Positions 32,188 through 44,368 of a DNA stretch of 64,000 bases are shown one piece after another; position 1 is the first letter of the stretch, and every line of letters starts with the position of its first letter. The position numbers and the translations under genes were made by a program. Source of the DNA: Gaeumannomyces sp. JS-464 (taxonomy: Eukaryota; Ascomycota; Sordariomycetes; Magnaporthales; Magnaporthaceae). The DNA is taken from positions 44,061 through 108,060 of the forward strand of contig NGZR01000010.1 of the NCBI GenBank assembly GCA_002197995.1, written 5' to 3'. Below the pieces are notes generated by a model. The model saw only the letters and a list, made by a program, of their open reading frames with translations. It was not told where the DNA came from and made no database searches.

Positions 32188-33050
32188 GCACGCATTAAAC
32201 CCTTCGTGCCCGGCTTTTTACACGTGCCCGGCCTTCCCTAAGGCGGCCCTTTTTAAAGCGGCTTTTTTTATCACAGCGGGTAAAGGTTAAAGAAAATGGG
32301 CGGCAAAAAAGATGGTATATCGAATAGGTTAAAGCCGAAGGCTTTGCCTAAAAGGAAATTTTTATTTATTATAACTTGAAAGCTCGTGCGAAAGGTTTAA
32401 ACACGTAACGGGCTCGTAACACTTTTTAAGTTCGAAAATTTTCCAAGTTAAACTTTTTTAAAAGCGGGAAAGTCCTTAGCTTTATATATTTAATAGGTGG
32501 CAAAAAAGGTGGCAAAAAAGGTGGCTAAAACCCGCGGCCCGCGATTCGTTGTTTTGCGAAAAGATACTTTTAGCGGGTTTTTTAAAAGATTTTTACAAGG
32601 GTTTACGCGGACCCGCAAACTGGTTTTTAAGCGGTTTTTAAAAATAGTATGGAAAAACTAAAAACCCGGATTTACTTTAGGATAGGCCTTTACTATCGAA
32701 CAGCTTTTAAACTATTAAAACCCTTATAGCCGTGTTTAAAATCGCAATTTGGCCTATTATAAACGGAGGATTTCAAATTTTGTTTTATCCTAATAAAATT
32801 AAAGCATTTAAGTATTTAATAAGGCCATTTCGGAAAACACCTTTAAATTTTTTACAATAACCAGTTGGCGCGTGCACGGCTTGTGCACGCCTATTTCGGC
32901 TTTTGCTTAATTTAGCTTACAATTGCAGCCACGCATTATTTTTAGCACAATTTGCACCGTTTTTTTACCTTTAACAATAAAAATAACGCCCCGTTATAAA
33001 TAAAGCTATTCGCACCCCTAATAATAACGTTAACGACGCTTCCTTTAACG
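32188..33050. other. Right arm of the TIR element and unassigned AT-rich DNA
   Basis: It contains a short tandem GGTGGCAAAAAA repeat (about 32497-32525), the right TIR (32672-32708), and about 340 bp of unassigned sequence that includes an inverted GTGCACG pair at about 32874-32890. No coding frame. Confidence 0.45.
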
Positions 33051-33257
33051 AAGTAAGTAAGTAAGTAAGCATATTTAACGTCGGTAAGTCGGGATTTACC
33101 AGTTTTTTCCTTTTAAAAGGCATACGACGTGCTAGCGCTACCTAAGCTATTTATACCAAGTTATAGTGCTGCTATACGACGGCTAACAAATTAAACCCGA
33201 AGGCATACGGAGGTCGGGCCGCATTCCGGCGCTCCTTGTTAGTAAGCGGGCGATCGG
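33051..33257 (-). mobile_element. LINE-type 3' end fragment, inverted, RIP-mutated
   Basis: Reverse complement of the terminal about 200 bp of the LINE 3' end, with a (TTAC)n-type tail at 33051-33070. It is cut off at 33257, where a copia-A fragment begins, so it is a 5'-truncated or recombined copy. Confidence 0.7.
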
Positions 33258-33895
33258 CGGGAAACTTTTAAAGCTGTAGGAAGGGCTTGTTAAAAAAGAG
33301 ATGTTAATGTTTTGTGCTAAAAACTTGGGGAAGTCGTATAACAAAAGCGTGCTTTTTGTAATTATACGTTGCTTATCGTTAAGCTTTTCCGCTTATTGTT
33401 CCGAAGTGTCGGACATGTTATCGGTGGGGGTTAACGAGCAATATCGTTTAGGTGATCGATTTAGGAGTTTAATCGCCTGCTTTAAAAAAGTGCTTTTATT
33501 ATTCGATTAACTCGTGTGTAACGCGCTACTAAGCATTAAAATCCAATTTCTTTGCTTTTAGGCTTTTCCGTTTAACCCAATCGCTTTAAAAAAAGGTATC
33601 GAACGGTTAAACCTTTTACTTTGCTTATTTATATTGCCTTTTTAAGCAATACTAATTAGTGTTGGTAAAAGTAGTACTTTTATAAGCACGGAGATTTCCT
33701 AAAAAGAAAGAATAAAAATTTATAAATTTGGAACTAGTGTTTGTAGTAATGCATGTTTGTATAGGAATTTAGTTATAAAAAGGGGATTACAAAATTCCTT
33801 TTTATAAGCTCGTAAAAGGGCACGGCCTGTAAGCTTGCGGCTTTACGTGGCGTAAGCCTTTTTTAAATGCACGCGTTAAATTACGTGGATTAACA
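33258..33895 (-). mobile_element. Copia-A fragment: full 236-bp LTR plus about 400 bp of 5' internal region, inverted
   Basis: The LTR is 33660-33895 (reverse; TGTTGGTAAAAG...GATTAACA), exactly the length of the copia-A1 3' LTR. Its inner neighbour 33258-33659 matches 47601-47970 of copia-A1 reversed. It ends abruptly against the LINE fragment. Confidence 0.75.
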
Positions 33896-34044
33896 GTAAC
33901 TTTAATATAAATATTTACTTAAATATTTTAAAAGGCTTTAAAAAGTGGTTAGCTATTGCAACTTTTAAAGTTAAAAAAATAGCTAAACAATTTGGTTATA
34001 AAACCTTTAAAAAACAAGTGATTTTATTAAAAAAAAAGCACTGT

Positions 34045-34217
34045 TGTTATAAGTTAAGGCTGTAGCCTTACCTTAGCATTAAGGTTTAGCCTTATAACTT
34101 GTATATAACTCCCGACAGGCTTCGAAAATCCTGTTAGTTAAATTTCTTCCTTTAGTAGTTAATTTATCCTACCTTTTTGGCTTTTTACAGCGATCTCTTT
34201 TAGGCCAGCCTATTACA
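34045..34217 (+). mobile_element. Solo LTR, RIP-mutated relative of 1005-1185
   Basis: TGTTATAAG...CTATTACA, 173 bp, flanked by ACTGT (34040-34044) and ACTAT (34218-34222); the mismatch is a G-to-A transition, consistent with RIP after insertion. Confidence 0.7.
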
Positions 34218-34239
34218 ACTATATGGTTTAAAATAAAAG

Positions 34240-36110
34240 CCTCGTAAATAGTAAAATAAATTAAAAAACTATTAAAATCGAAAAAGTTTAGCTCGCTTAT
34301 ATTTAATCCAGCGGTTTATTTTAATGCTAAAACAAAGCATTTTATTATTACCTTCGTAAATTACTGCTTGCTAATTAGGCTTAATATTAAGTATATTAGT
34401 ACTTTTAAACAGTCGTTATATAAAATATATATATTGAAAAATCGCGGGTTTGCCACTTACTTTTTAAATGTTTAAATTATAAAGGATAAGCTTAAACGGC
34501 TTTATTAAATCCATTAAAGCTAATATATTAACGAAATGCTTTAAACGTTTAAATTAAAAGCTTGTAAATTTATAGGTATTTTTTACAACCGGGCGCATTT
34601 AAAAATATAAGCGAATTACTTATAACTTTTATTAAAATTAAACTACTATAAAAGATTATAAAAACCGTTATGTACTTAATGCTGTTAACCCGCCCGGATA
34701 TCGGTTTCGCTATTTGGTAAATTTCACGCCATTTAATAAAAGCTATTAACACGTATATTAACGCCGCAAAAACCTGCTTAAATATTTAAGCAGCACTTAT
34801 AATTTAACTATATGTTATAATTATAAAAGCGAATTAATTAAAGCAAACCAAATAAGTAAATTTTTTAAAAATAACTTATTACAATTAATTAGTTTTAGCA
34901 ATAACGATTAGGTTAAAAATTTAAATACTTTTAAATTAATTTATAACTTTTTTTTTATACTAACTAAAAGCTTTATTAATTGGAAATGCAAAAACGTTAA
35001 TATTATAGCTTTTAGCATTATAAAGGTTAAAACCGATGCTTTAGCAAAAACTTTTTAAAAGGCGAAATGGTTAAAATACCTGTTTATAAAGCTTTAAAGC
35101 CTTATTATAACGGGGTCGCCCTAGTAAAAAATCCCGGGGCTTAATATATTGTAATGCCAAAAGGTTTAATTACGAAATGATTAAATTATTAAATCTTTTA
35201 GTTTATATAGTAAAGCGGTACTTTAACACGTCCTTTTTACATTATTTAATCACTTCGTAAGTGCACTGGTTCGAACTTAGCTATTATCGCCTGCTTTTAT
35301 AAAAGCGTGGCTTTAAAAAAAGGGCAACGGGTTAAAGCTTTCGTAGCGCTTACAATTTTGCATAGCACGTATTTGCACGTAAATCGGCGTGCTTTATTTT
35401 AAACTTTAAGCTTTAGCATGTTAAAAGGGTGCATTCGCTTTAAAACGCACGGCTTTACGAGGCGTAACGTTAAAAAGGATGTTTAACGAGTTATAAAAAT
35501 TGGGGGTTTTAATATAACGTATGTTATTATATCCCTATCGAAGCGTCGCGGCGAACGGGCGTAACAATTTAATCGAGCAGATATGCGCGGTGCCGAAGTA
35601 GTGTAAAAGTTGGGCCGTTTTTTTAAATACTTATAAAAAGCGCTACGCAATTCCCACACATTAAAACTTCGAAAACGCGGCTTTTTGGAAAAGGGATAAT
35701 GTAACGAGGCCGTTTTAGTAAAAAATCCCGGGGCTTAATATATTGCGGTGCCAAAAGGTTTAATTACGAAGTAATTAAATTGTTGGATTTTTTAATTTAT
35801 GTAGTGGAGCGGTATTTTGGCACGTTTTTTTTACATTTATTAATAAACCTATTGCAATTTTTAATAATAACTAAAGTTTTATTAGTAATGCATATAACTT
35901 TACTTTATATTTACAAATTAAACACAAGTTATTAAACTTTTACTTTGTTAAGAAAAAAGTAAAAGCAAGTATAATTATAATAAAATATTTAAACATTAAA
36001 AAAATGCCTATTAATAGGCTAATTAAACCGTTAACATTTTTAATGCATAAAACCTTTTTAAACCTTTTAAACTTAAGTATTAAAGTTTAATTTTTATTTA
36101 ACGTGTTTAT
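34240..36110 (+). pseudogene. Copia-B reverse transcriptase / RNase H relic
   Basis: Translation gives FITFVNYCLLI at about 34340 (family motif YVDDCLLIG with Asp now Asn), CKFIGIFYNR, then YLMLLTRPDIGFAIW (about 34675), the standard copia RNase H entry. After the TRIM come KKMPINRLIKPLTFLMHKTF (about 36000-36060), the end of copia RNase H. Multiple TAA/TAG stops. Inactive. Confidence 0.75.
35106..35835 (-). mobile_element. Second TRIM copy, 730 bp, inverted, in copia-B
   Basis: Reverse-oriented relative of 30765-31494 with the same total length. LTRs are about 35106-35241 and 35700-35835. Target duplication CTTAT (35101-35105) against TTTAT (35836-35840), differing by C/T. The interior is non-coding and contains GTTCGAACC-type sequence on the minus strand. 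Confidence 0.8.
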
Positions 36111-36789
36111 AAGTTATTAGTAATGCAAATTAACGCATATAAAATTTCTTTTTATTTACTTTAATAACCGCATTATCCTTATTTTAAATAAACTTTTCCT
36201 AATTTTTAAAAGGAAATAGTAAAAAAAAGGGGTGTTATAATAACTAATGTATTTAGCGAAAGTTAAGTGTATAAACCTTACCTACCCCGCACTACTTACC
36301 TTGTACTACCTACTTTGTACTTTTGTAAATCTATGCATAAGGTTAACTTATAGCGTGTTACAACGTTTAAATTAGCCGTTATAAGGCTACCTAATTTATT
36401 TACTTTGCACGTGCCAAAGCAAAAGTGAAAAACGCATAAGTTAAATTTAAAAGCCTAACGTAAAAATGGGTTTAGTGGCCGTGGGTCGATTTTTAAATTT
36501 TCCCATATAAAATAATTTTTCGGAAAATCACCCGCGGTACCGGATCTTTTTGGAGCGGAAAACCCGCGGGATCGATGTTAAAAGGTATATAAAAAAAGCG
36601 ATTATTAGCGCCCACTTCCTGCAATACAAGCCTGTACAACTTACTAAGCTTAAAGCCTTGCCAGCATTACTTGTAGTGCTTAATAAAGCCCGTACTAACT
36701 AAACGTAACCCTGTTAGCCATTGTAATTAACGCAAGCACGCCCCAATTAAAACCTTAATCTTTTACAACTATTGTATTTAACTTTAATG

Positions 36790-37600
36790 GCTTTAAATAT
36801 AGCGATATTTCGTAGTTTTCAAAAGTATTATTTGGTAATTTCCTTATTAAACTAGTAAATGGCGCACGTTTTATTATAACAGCTATTTTAATTAAACGCC
36901 GCCGGGGATATAGCTTTTTTATTGTTAGGTTTTTTTACGCTCGTTATAAGTTAGCTATTTAGCGGTTATTATTCCGCTAAAAGCAATTTCTTTTAATATA
37001 GCCAGTTTAACCGCATTTAAAGCATTTCCCGTTTTTTAAATCCTGTTTTTGCTTTTTTTACTGCCTTTTTTACTAGTAAACAACACCCGCGCTAAAGTTT
37101 ATAAAGCCCGGGTGCGTTTTATAAACCGTAATAAGTTGCTGCTTTTGTTTTTTTGTAGTTAGCTTTGTTATTTTATGCCGCACTTTTAAAACCATATCCT
37201 TTTTTTTCTTATTATTATTCGTACAGTTTATCACTAATGCAAACCGCGTTTTTAACGTAATTCGTAAAAAAATTTAGGCGATTTTGCTTTGCGAATTCGT
37301 TTTTTACGTTTTCGCGTAATTTGTTATAAAAATGCAGTATTAACGTGGTATCGCTTTAGTTAAGCTTAATGCTAACTTGTTAAAAGTTTGCGGCGTATTT
37401 GGCTGCGGCTTTTCGCTATTTAAAAGCTAGCAAATCCCTTTCGGCGATTCGAATTTTATCGACTATTTCGAACAATTTTCCAACCTTTTTTTTAAAAGGT
37501 TTAAAGCTAGCGAAAATAATTTTAATAGTTTTTTAGCTATTTTTATATCTTTTAAAATAGTCGTTTTAAATCGGTTAAACCTTTTTTTTTTTACTTTGCC
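36790..37600 (-). mobile_element. Inverted gypsy gag fragment
   Basis: Reverse-complement similarity to about 24740-25560 of G1 (gag to start of pol), without LTRs. It abuts the G2 5' LTR and is RIP-mutated. Confidence 0.7.
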
Positions 37601-38089
37601 ATCCAGCTATTACAACCAACATGCAAGCCTTTAAAATAGCAAGGCAAAAAAAGGCTTTAAAGTAGTGCCTTCGCCTTGTTTTAGTTACGTGGAATTACGT
37701 GAATAAAAAAAAGATTTGTGGATTTATAACAAAATAACAAATCCGATAAAGATTTGTAAATTTATAACAAAGTAATAAATTTAAAAAGGATTTGTAAATT
37801 TATAGCAAAGCTACAAATTTAACCTAACATAAAGCAAAAAGCAACGTGTATATAAAAAATGAATTTCCTATTATTTTAAATAGCTTTAACTAAAGCTTCG
37901 GCATTAATTAACTTAAGTTAGCTTTTAAGCATTTCTTAAAGCAAGCAATTAAATTATCCTTTTAAATCACGTGTTTTTTTATTAACCAAATTAAAAATAT
38001 TATCCTTTTTACTTTCGAAATGCCCTATTTTAAAAACAAACCTTTAATTGTAACATTTTAACTAATTTTATTTAATACTTCGTTAAAAG

Positions 38090-41000
38090 GAAAATAGTGC
38101 AATTATAACGAGCAGTAGTAAAAAGCCTAAGGAAAAAAAACCACGGTTTTTACTTTTAACGGTGTTATTACGGTGCAGTCGTTCCTTAATAAGGACTTCG
38201 CACGGTTATAGCCCCAGCTATAACAACGTTCCTCTTTTGCTTTCGTGGTGCACGTGGATTAACCTTAGTCTTGTCCCGTGACAGGTGTTAAGTACGACTT
38301 TAACGAAGTCGCTAATACGGCCAGCCTTTTTAAACTTATAGCAAACGAAATCGCTAAAAGCTAAGCCGAAATAAAGCAATTTACTACGAAGTTAATGTTT
38401 TTTAAAGCGCTTATTACGGTTAAAGCGTATAAGTTTCCGTTTTCGGATTTTTACAAAAAAAAAACGGCAAGTTTAAAACGTTTTTTACCGAATGCAAAAG
38501 CTATTTTAAGTTTTACAAATAGCAATTCGTAAGCGAGGAATAAAAGGTTGTTTACGCTACTATTAAGTTAAACGGTAAAGTAAAAAAGTGGTTTTAACCA
38601 ATTTAAAGCAATTATTTTAAAAGGTATAAAAATAGCTAGGAAATTACTAAACTTATTTTCGCCAATTTCGAAACCTTCGGAAAAAAAGTCGGAAAAATGT
38701 TCGAAATAATCGACGAAACCCGAATCGCTAAAAGAAACTTATTAACCTTTAAATAACGAAAGCTTACAGCTAAATACGTAACGGACTTTTAACGGATTAA
38801 CATTAAGCTTAGCTAAAACGACGTTACGTTAATGCTGCACTTTTATAACGGATTGCGTAAAAACGTAAAAAATAAACTCGCAAAGCAAAATCGCCCGGAA
38901 TTTTTTACGAATTACGTTAAAAACGCGGTTCGCATTAGCGATAAATTATACGAACGATAATAAAAAAAAAACACGGTTTTAAAAATGCGGTATAAAATAA
39001 TAAAGCTAATTAAAAAAAGGCTAAGCAGCAACCTATTACGGTTTATAAAACGCACCCGAGCTTTATAAACCTTAATGCGAAAACCGTTTACTAGTAATAA
39101 AAGTAGCAAAAAAAGCAAAACTAAAACCTAAAAAACGGGAAATGTTTTAAATACGGCTAAACTAGCCATATAAAAATTAATTGCTTTTAGCGAAATAATA
39201 ACCGCCAAATAGCAAACTTTTAACGAACGTAAAAAAGCTCGATATAAAAAAAACTATGTTTTAAAACGGCGTTTAATTAAACGTGCTATTACAACGAGCT
39301 ATATAGTATATACTAATTTAATAAAAAGGTTACCGGATAATACTTTCGAAAACCACGAAGCATTTACATATTTAAAACCACGAGGTTCGAATACGATAGC
39401 GAAGGAAAATAACGGATCGCTTTCGGGCTCGAAAATTTAAAAAAGGAAAGTAATACCGCTTTTCGCGGGATTTAAAAAAAAGTAACCTTAACAAATAACG
39501 CGAAGGAAAAAAAAGCCCGAAAAAAGCTTTTAAGCTAAACACACCTTTTTTAAAAGTCGGAAAATTTCGACATTAACGTTAAAATAAACCGAAAAGGTTA
39601 AAACTTTAAAACGGCCGAGTTTTAAAAATAAGCGAAGGGTTTAAACGGCGAAACTTCCGTATTTATAATTCGCGAAAAGCAAGCAAGCTAAAAGGATTAG
39701 TACGCTTTTACGCCTTTTAATATTTCGGTGTATTTTTAAAACGTTAAGGTTTTAAAATACCCAAATGGCCCGTTATATTACGCTATTTTAGCGAACGAAA
39801 ACGACGGTTAACTTTTATCGTAGTTTAACAACTAATAGGAAGTTAAATATGCTAGCTATAGGTTTAACGACGTAAACGAGCTAAAATAAGCTGCGTTAAA
39901 ACCCGAGGATTACTTTAGCATTAATATAAAACATTTTAAACATTTGTACTGTTTTTAAGCAAAATGCATTTACGAAAAGTGCAAATTCCATTTATAGTTT
40001 AAGTTTAAATACGATTTTTTTCCACGGAAATTGGGAAACGAGCTTAAAATTAAGCCCCGTTTAACATTCCAATTGCTACGGTGGAAATTAGCCCGGATCG
40101 GCAAATTTACCGTAATTTTTAAACCTAACGAGCAGTACTTAATGCTATATGTTATTAAAACGCTCGATTAAAAGAAATGCGAAATTACGGAATGCAAAAA
40201 ACATATAATATAAAAAGCGAAAGCTTAGCATTAAAGAATTATATAAGCGTATATGCCGTTTAACCCGGATAAAAAAACGAACGTACGGTACTCGTTTTTT
40301 TTATTAAAAAATTAAAAAAACCACCCGAGCGAAAAGCATAAAATGGGAAACGGAAACCGATAAAAACCTTCGCGATAGCAAAATCGAATTAACCGTATAA
40401 CCTATTATTATTTTAAATAAAATATTAAAAGAAAAAGGTTAAAGTAATAATCGATTGCAAAGCATAAAGCGATTACGTATTATTATAAACGGTTAAACGG
40501 TATAAAACTTTTACAAAACGGAAGCATTAACCGTATTAACTAAAAACGGTTAAAAAAATATTTATCGCTTATAATAAAAAATGGATCGATTAAAAAACGC
40601 AACCAATAACATTACGTACCCGAAATGAGGAAAATGTTATTATTATATTGGATAAGCTGGATATAAAAAAAAGAAATGTAATTTTCGGAATTTTTTAGCT
40701 TAGGAAAAATAACTGACGAATAAATTGGGTTACCGGCTAAATTTAATAGGAAAAATTACGAGTAATTAAAACGATTTACTAATTATAAACTTTAAATTAT
40801 AAGTATAAAAAGTAACGAAAAAAGGTTATAACGGTAATAAAACTTAATAATTTATTTTTGTATTTAGCATTAATAAATATACAATTATCCAAAGTGGAAA
40901 GCGATTAAAACGACCGAACTAATATTAAAAAACGGCTCGCGAATGTTTTAAAGGAATATTATAAATACGAAAAATTGTTTCGGAAAAACCTAAAAACGGT

Positions 41001-43640
41001 GCTTCCCGAATATAAATCGTTCGATTTAAAAATTAAACTTAAATTAAAAACGCAATTTAAGTATTAAAAGTTATACTAGCTTAGCTTTTAGCAATAGGAA
41101 GTGCTAAAAAAATAATTAAAAGAAAACTTACGAAAAGGCTATATTAAACCTTTCGATTTTTTAATAGGATATAGGATTTTATAAAGAAAAAAAAACGGGA
41201 CGAAGCGAATATGCATCGATTACCGACCGTTAAATAAAGCTACGATAAAAAATCGGTATTTTTTGCTTTTTATCGACGAGCTGCGCGATAAGTTCGGCAA
41301 AGCTTAGTATTTTACGGCTTTAAATTTACGGAAAGCTTATAGCTTAATACGGATTAAAAAAGGCCAAAAGTAGTTTACGGCTTTTAAAATAAAGCTTAAA
41401 TATTACGAGTTTTTAGTAATAACTTTCGGGCTTACTAATACACTAGTTACGTTTTAAAAGATAATTAACTATATATTACGCGAATATTTCGACATTTTTA
41501 TTTTTGCATATTTAAACGATATTTTGGTTTTTTCGAAAACGATAAAAAAGCACAAATAATACGTATATAAAATGCTTTAAAAGTTGCTTAATGCGAAGCT
41601 TTTCGTTAAGCTAAAAAAGTGCGAATAGCATTCGCAAAAAATCGCTTTTTTAAAATTCGTAATTACATTTGAACAAATTTGCATAAATTTTAAAAAAATC
41701 GAAAAAGTTAAAAAATGGCTTTTATTTAAAAACGTTACGAAAGTATAAAGGTTTTTAGGGTTTTTAAACTTTTATAAACGGTTTATCCGTAGTTATAGCA
41801 AAATCGTCACATTATTTACGAATTTTACCAAAAATAACCACTAGTTTCGTTAAAAAAAGTAAAAATAAAAAGCTTTCGAGCAATTACGAAACGCCGTATT
41901 AAAAGAACTAATATTAGCATTTTTAAACTTAAAAAAACCTTTTAAGGTTAAAACCGACGCGTTAAATTACGCGATTAACAGCCAATTCGGATAGCGAAAC
42001 GACCAAAAACGGTTGCACTTTTACGCGTTTTTTTCGCAAAAGCTAAATAAATTTAAGTTAAATTACCAAATTTACGATAAAAAACTTTTAATAATAATTT
42101 AAGCATTTGAAAAATGACGGCTATACTTTTATAAAGCGAAGCATTAGGTTATAATATATACGGATTATAAAAACTTAACGTATTTTACTATAAGCAAAAA
42201 CCTAAATAAGCGATAAATCCGTTAAAGCGAATTTTTACAAAATTACGACATTCGGATTAAATACCGGAAAAAATCGGAAAACGGCCGGGCGGATGCTTTA
42301 AGCTAACGGCCGAACCATTAGGTTGTAATATTTAAAAAAACACGGGTAATTTTAACGGAAAAACCAAACGGATTTTTAATCCCGGTATAAAAAATGCTCG
42401 TTAAAACGGTCCGGTAAGGAAAAGTTTAAACCTTAAAAAAAATTTAACAAATTTATAGCTAATTGGCATACGATTACCAAAGTGTAAAAAAAACGTAAAA
42501 ACGGTTATAATAATATTACGGGTTTATAAAAACTTAAGCCGAAATATAAAACGTAATAAAAAATTGCGAAAGTTAGGTTAAAAACAAAACTAATAAGCAT
42601 AAACCGTATAAGTTATTGCAATTTTTACTAGTACCGAATAAAACATAGCAAAAAGTTATTATAAATTTCGTTATTAAACTTTCCTAATTTAAAAAACCGA
42701 TAACCGGAGTAAAATACGATAATATATTAGTAATAATAAATAAGCTTACCAAATACGCTTTATTTTTACTATATAAAAAAAGCAACGACGTTACGAAATT
42801 AGCGTACGTTTTTATTAAGCACGTAATAGCGGAATACGGCACGCCGAACCGTTTAATTACGGATAAAAACAAGCTATTTATAAGCAATTTTTAAAAAAGG
42901 CTTACAAGTAAGTTAAAAGCGGAACACTTTTTATTTACAGCTTACCACTTGTAAATAAATGGATAAATAAAGCGGACGAATTAAACCATAAAGCAATATT
43001 TACGTTATTACGTTAACTATAAACAAAATAACTAAGTATAATTACTTTTTATAGCTTAGTTCGCTTATAACAGTTTAATTTATAAAAGCATAAAAATTAC
43101 ACCGTTTTATACGAACTACGGGTTTACGTTAATAGCGTACAAAAAACCTAAAGCAGGAAAACATACTTTAGCAGCGGAAATACAAGTGATAAAGCTTACT
43201 AAACTGTATAAACACTTCCAAGCAAAGCTAAAAAAGTTACGGCACCGTATAACTACTTAAGCAAATAAAAAAAGGATCGAAAAATTAACTTTTAAAAAAA
43301 GGGATAGCGTTTATTTTTTTCGACGAAATATTAAAACGAAACGACCGAGCGATAAGCTAAACCATAAAAAACTAAAACCGTTTAAAGTATTAAAAAAGGG
43401 TTTAAACGTAAATTATAAGCTTTAATTACCGCCAATTATAAAATCCCACCCGGTTTTTTATATTTCCCTATTTAAATTAACGCTACCGGGTTTTAAAAGC
43501 GACGAGTTAGTGGAAATTAACCCGGAATAAAAATACGAAGTCGAAAAAATCCTAAATTATAAGCTAAAATATAAGCTTAAAAAGTATTTGGTTAAATAGA
43601 AAAAGTACGGCTACGAAAAAAACACGTGGGAAAAAAAACC
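38090..43640 (+). pseudogene. G2 gag-pol relic
   Basis: RT block at about 41210-41560 with YLNDILVFS where the family has YLDD (Asp to Asn by RIP). Integrase at about 42700-42890 (KYGTPN-type block). Chromodomain at about 43540-43640: KYEVEKILNYKL, YGYEKNTW. Numerous in-frame TAA/TAG. Not functional. Confidence 0.85.
38166..38283 (+). mobile_element. 118-bp insertion in G2 with GGTGT duplication
   Basis: Relative to G1 and G3, 118 bp are inserted between two copies of GGTGT (38161-38165, 38284-38288). The insert starts TATTACGG and ends CCGTGACA, i.e. TG(to TA)...CA with short inverted ends. It is GC-richer than its surroundings. Best read as a small solo LTR; a MITE is the alternative. Confidence 0.6.
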
Positions 43641-44368
43641 AACTTTAGGAATTGCTAAAACACTTTACGAAGGTATTAGCTAAAATAATTATAAAAAGGT
43701 TAACTAGCAAAAAGGACGGTAAAACGACGGTTTTTTTTGGAAACACCCGCGATATTTCCAAAAAAAAACCGCCGGTCTTTTTGGCCCAGCCGGAAGTTAA
43801 ACCCGGGATTTACAAAATGGGTGCTATAAATAATACCGCTTTACTACTAGGTTAAAAAAAGCAGCACTTACCGGAACCAAATAAAGTAAAAAAAGTTTGC
43901 GCCGAACGGTTAGCAAAAAAAAAAAAAAAAAAAAAAAGGATAAAAGTTCGATAAGCTCCGTATTACGACCAGCATGCAGGCTTTTAAAACAGCAAGATAA
44001 AAAGGGGCCCTAAAGTGGTGCTTCCGCTCCGCTTTAATTACGTAAAGTTACGTAAACAAAAAAGGATTTATAAATTTATAACAAAATAACAAATCTAAAA
44101 AGGATTTGTAGATTTATAGCAAAACCACAAATTTAACCCGTTACAAAGCAAAAGGCAGCGTATATATAAAAAATGGATTTCCTACTGCTTTAAATAGCTT
44201 TAACTAAAGCTTCGGCATTAGTTAACCTAAGTTAGCTTTTAAACACCCCCTAAGGCAAGCAATTAAATCGTCTTTCTAAATTACGTGTTCCTTTGCCCAC
44301 TAATACAGGATATTGTCCTTTCCACCCCCGAAATGCCCTACTTTAAAAGCAAACCTTTAATTATAACA

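Larger units (their letters stand above)
22688..32708 (+). mobile_element. Unclassified DNA element bounded by about 34-bp inverted repeats, filled with nested insertions
   Basis: The motif beginning GGCTGTTCGATGGTAAAGG at 22688-22721 recurs as its reverse complement at 32672-32708, differing at a few positions, all G/A transitions as expected from RIP. Between the ends lie about 0.8 kb of left arm, a LINE-type relic, the 8.1-kb gypsy element G1, and about 0.5 kb of right arm. No transposase was recognised, and a target-site duplication could not be fixed. It may be a MITE-like or truncated hAT/Mutator-type element. Confidence 0.55.
33896..36770 (+). mobile_element. Ty1/copia element copia-B, 3' part, RIP-degraded
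   Basis: The RT/RNase H part is recognisable (next entry). A polypurine tract AAAAAAAAGGGG at 36221-36232 is directly followed by TGTTATAATAAC, the expected start of a 3' LTR, with a TATATAAAAA motif inside (about 36585). The LTR end is not fixed. The element is interrupted by a solo LTR (34045-34217) and a TRIM (35106-35835). The 5' part is missing. Confidence 0.65.
37608..44368 (+). mobile_element. Ty3/gypsy chromovirus G2, RIP-inactivated
   Basis: LTRs are 37608-38055 and 43961-44368, both starting TATTAC (TG mutated to TA) followed by RACCARCATGCARGC and ending TAACA. They differ from the G1 LTRs in their 5' half but share the 3' half. The interior matches G1 except that the antisense-ORF segment before the 3' LTR is absent. 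A 16-bp hairpin of T/A runs lies at 43724-43768. A 118-bp insertion lies at 38166-38283. The 3' LTR is followed directly by a second gypsy interior (G3). Confidence 0.85.
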
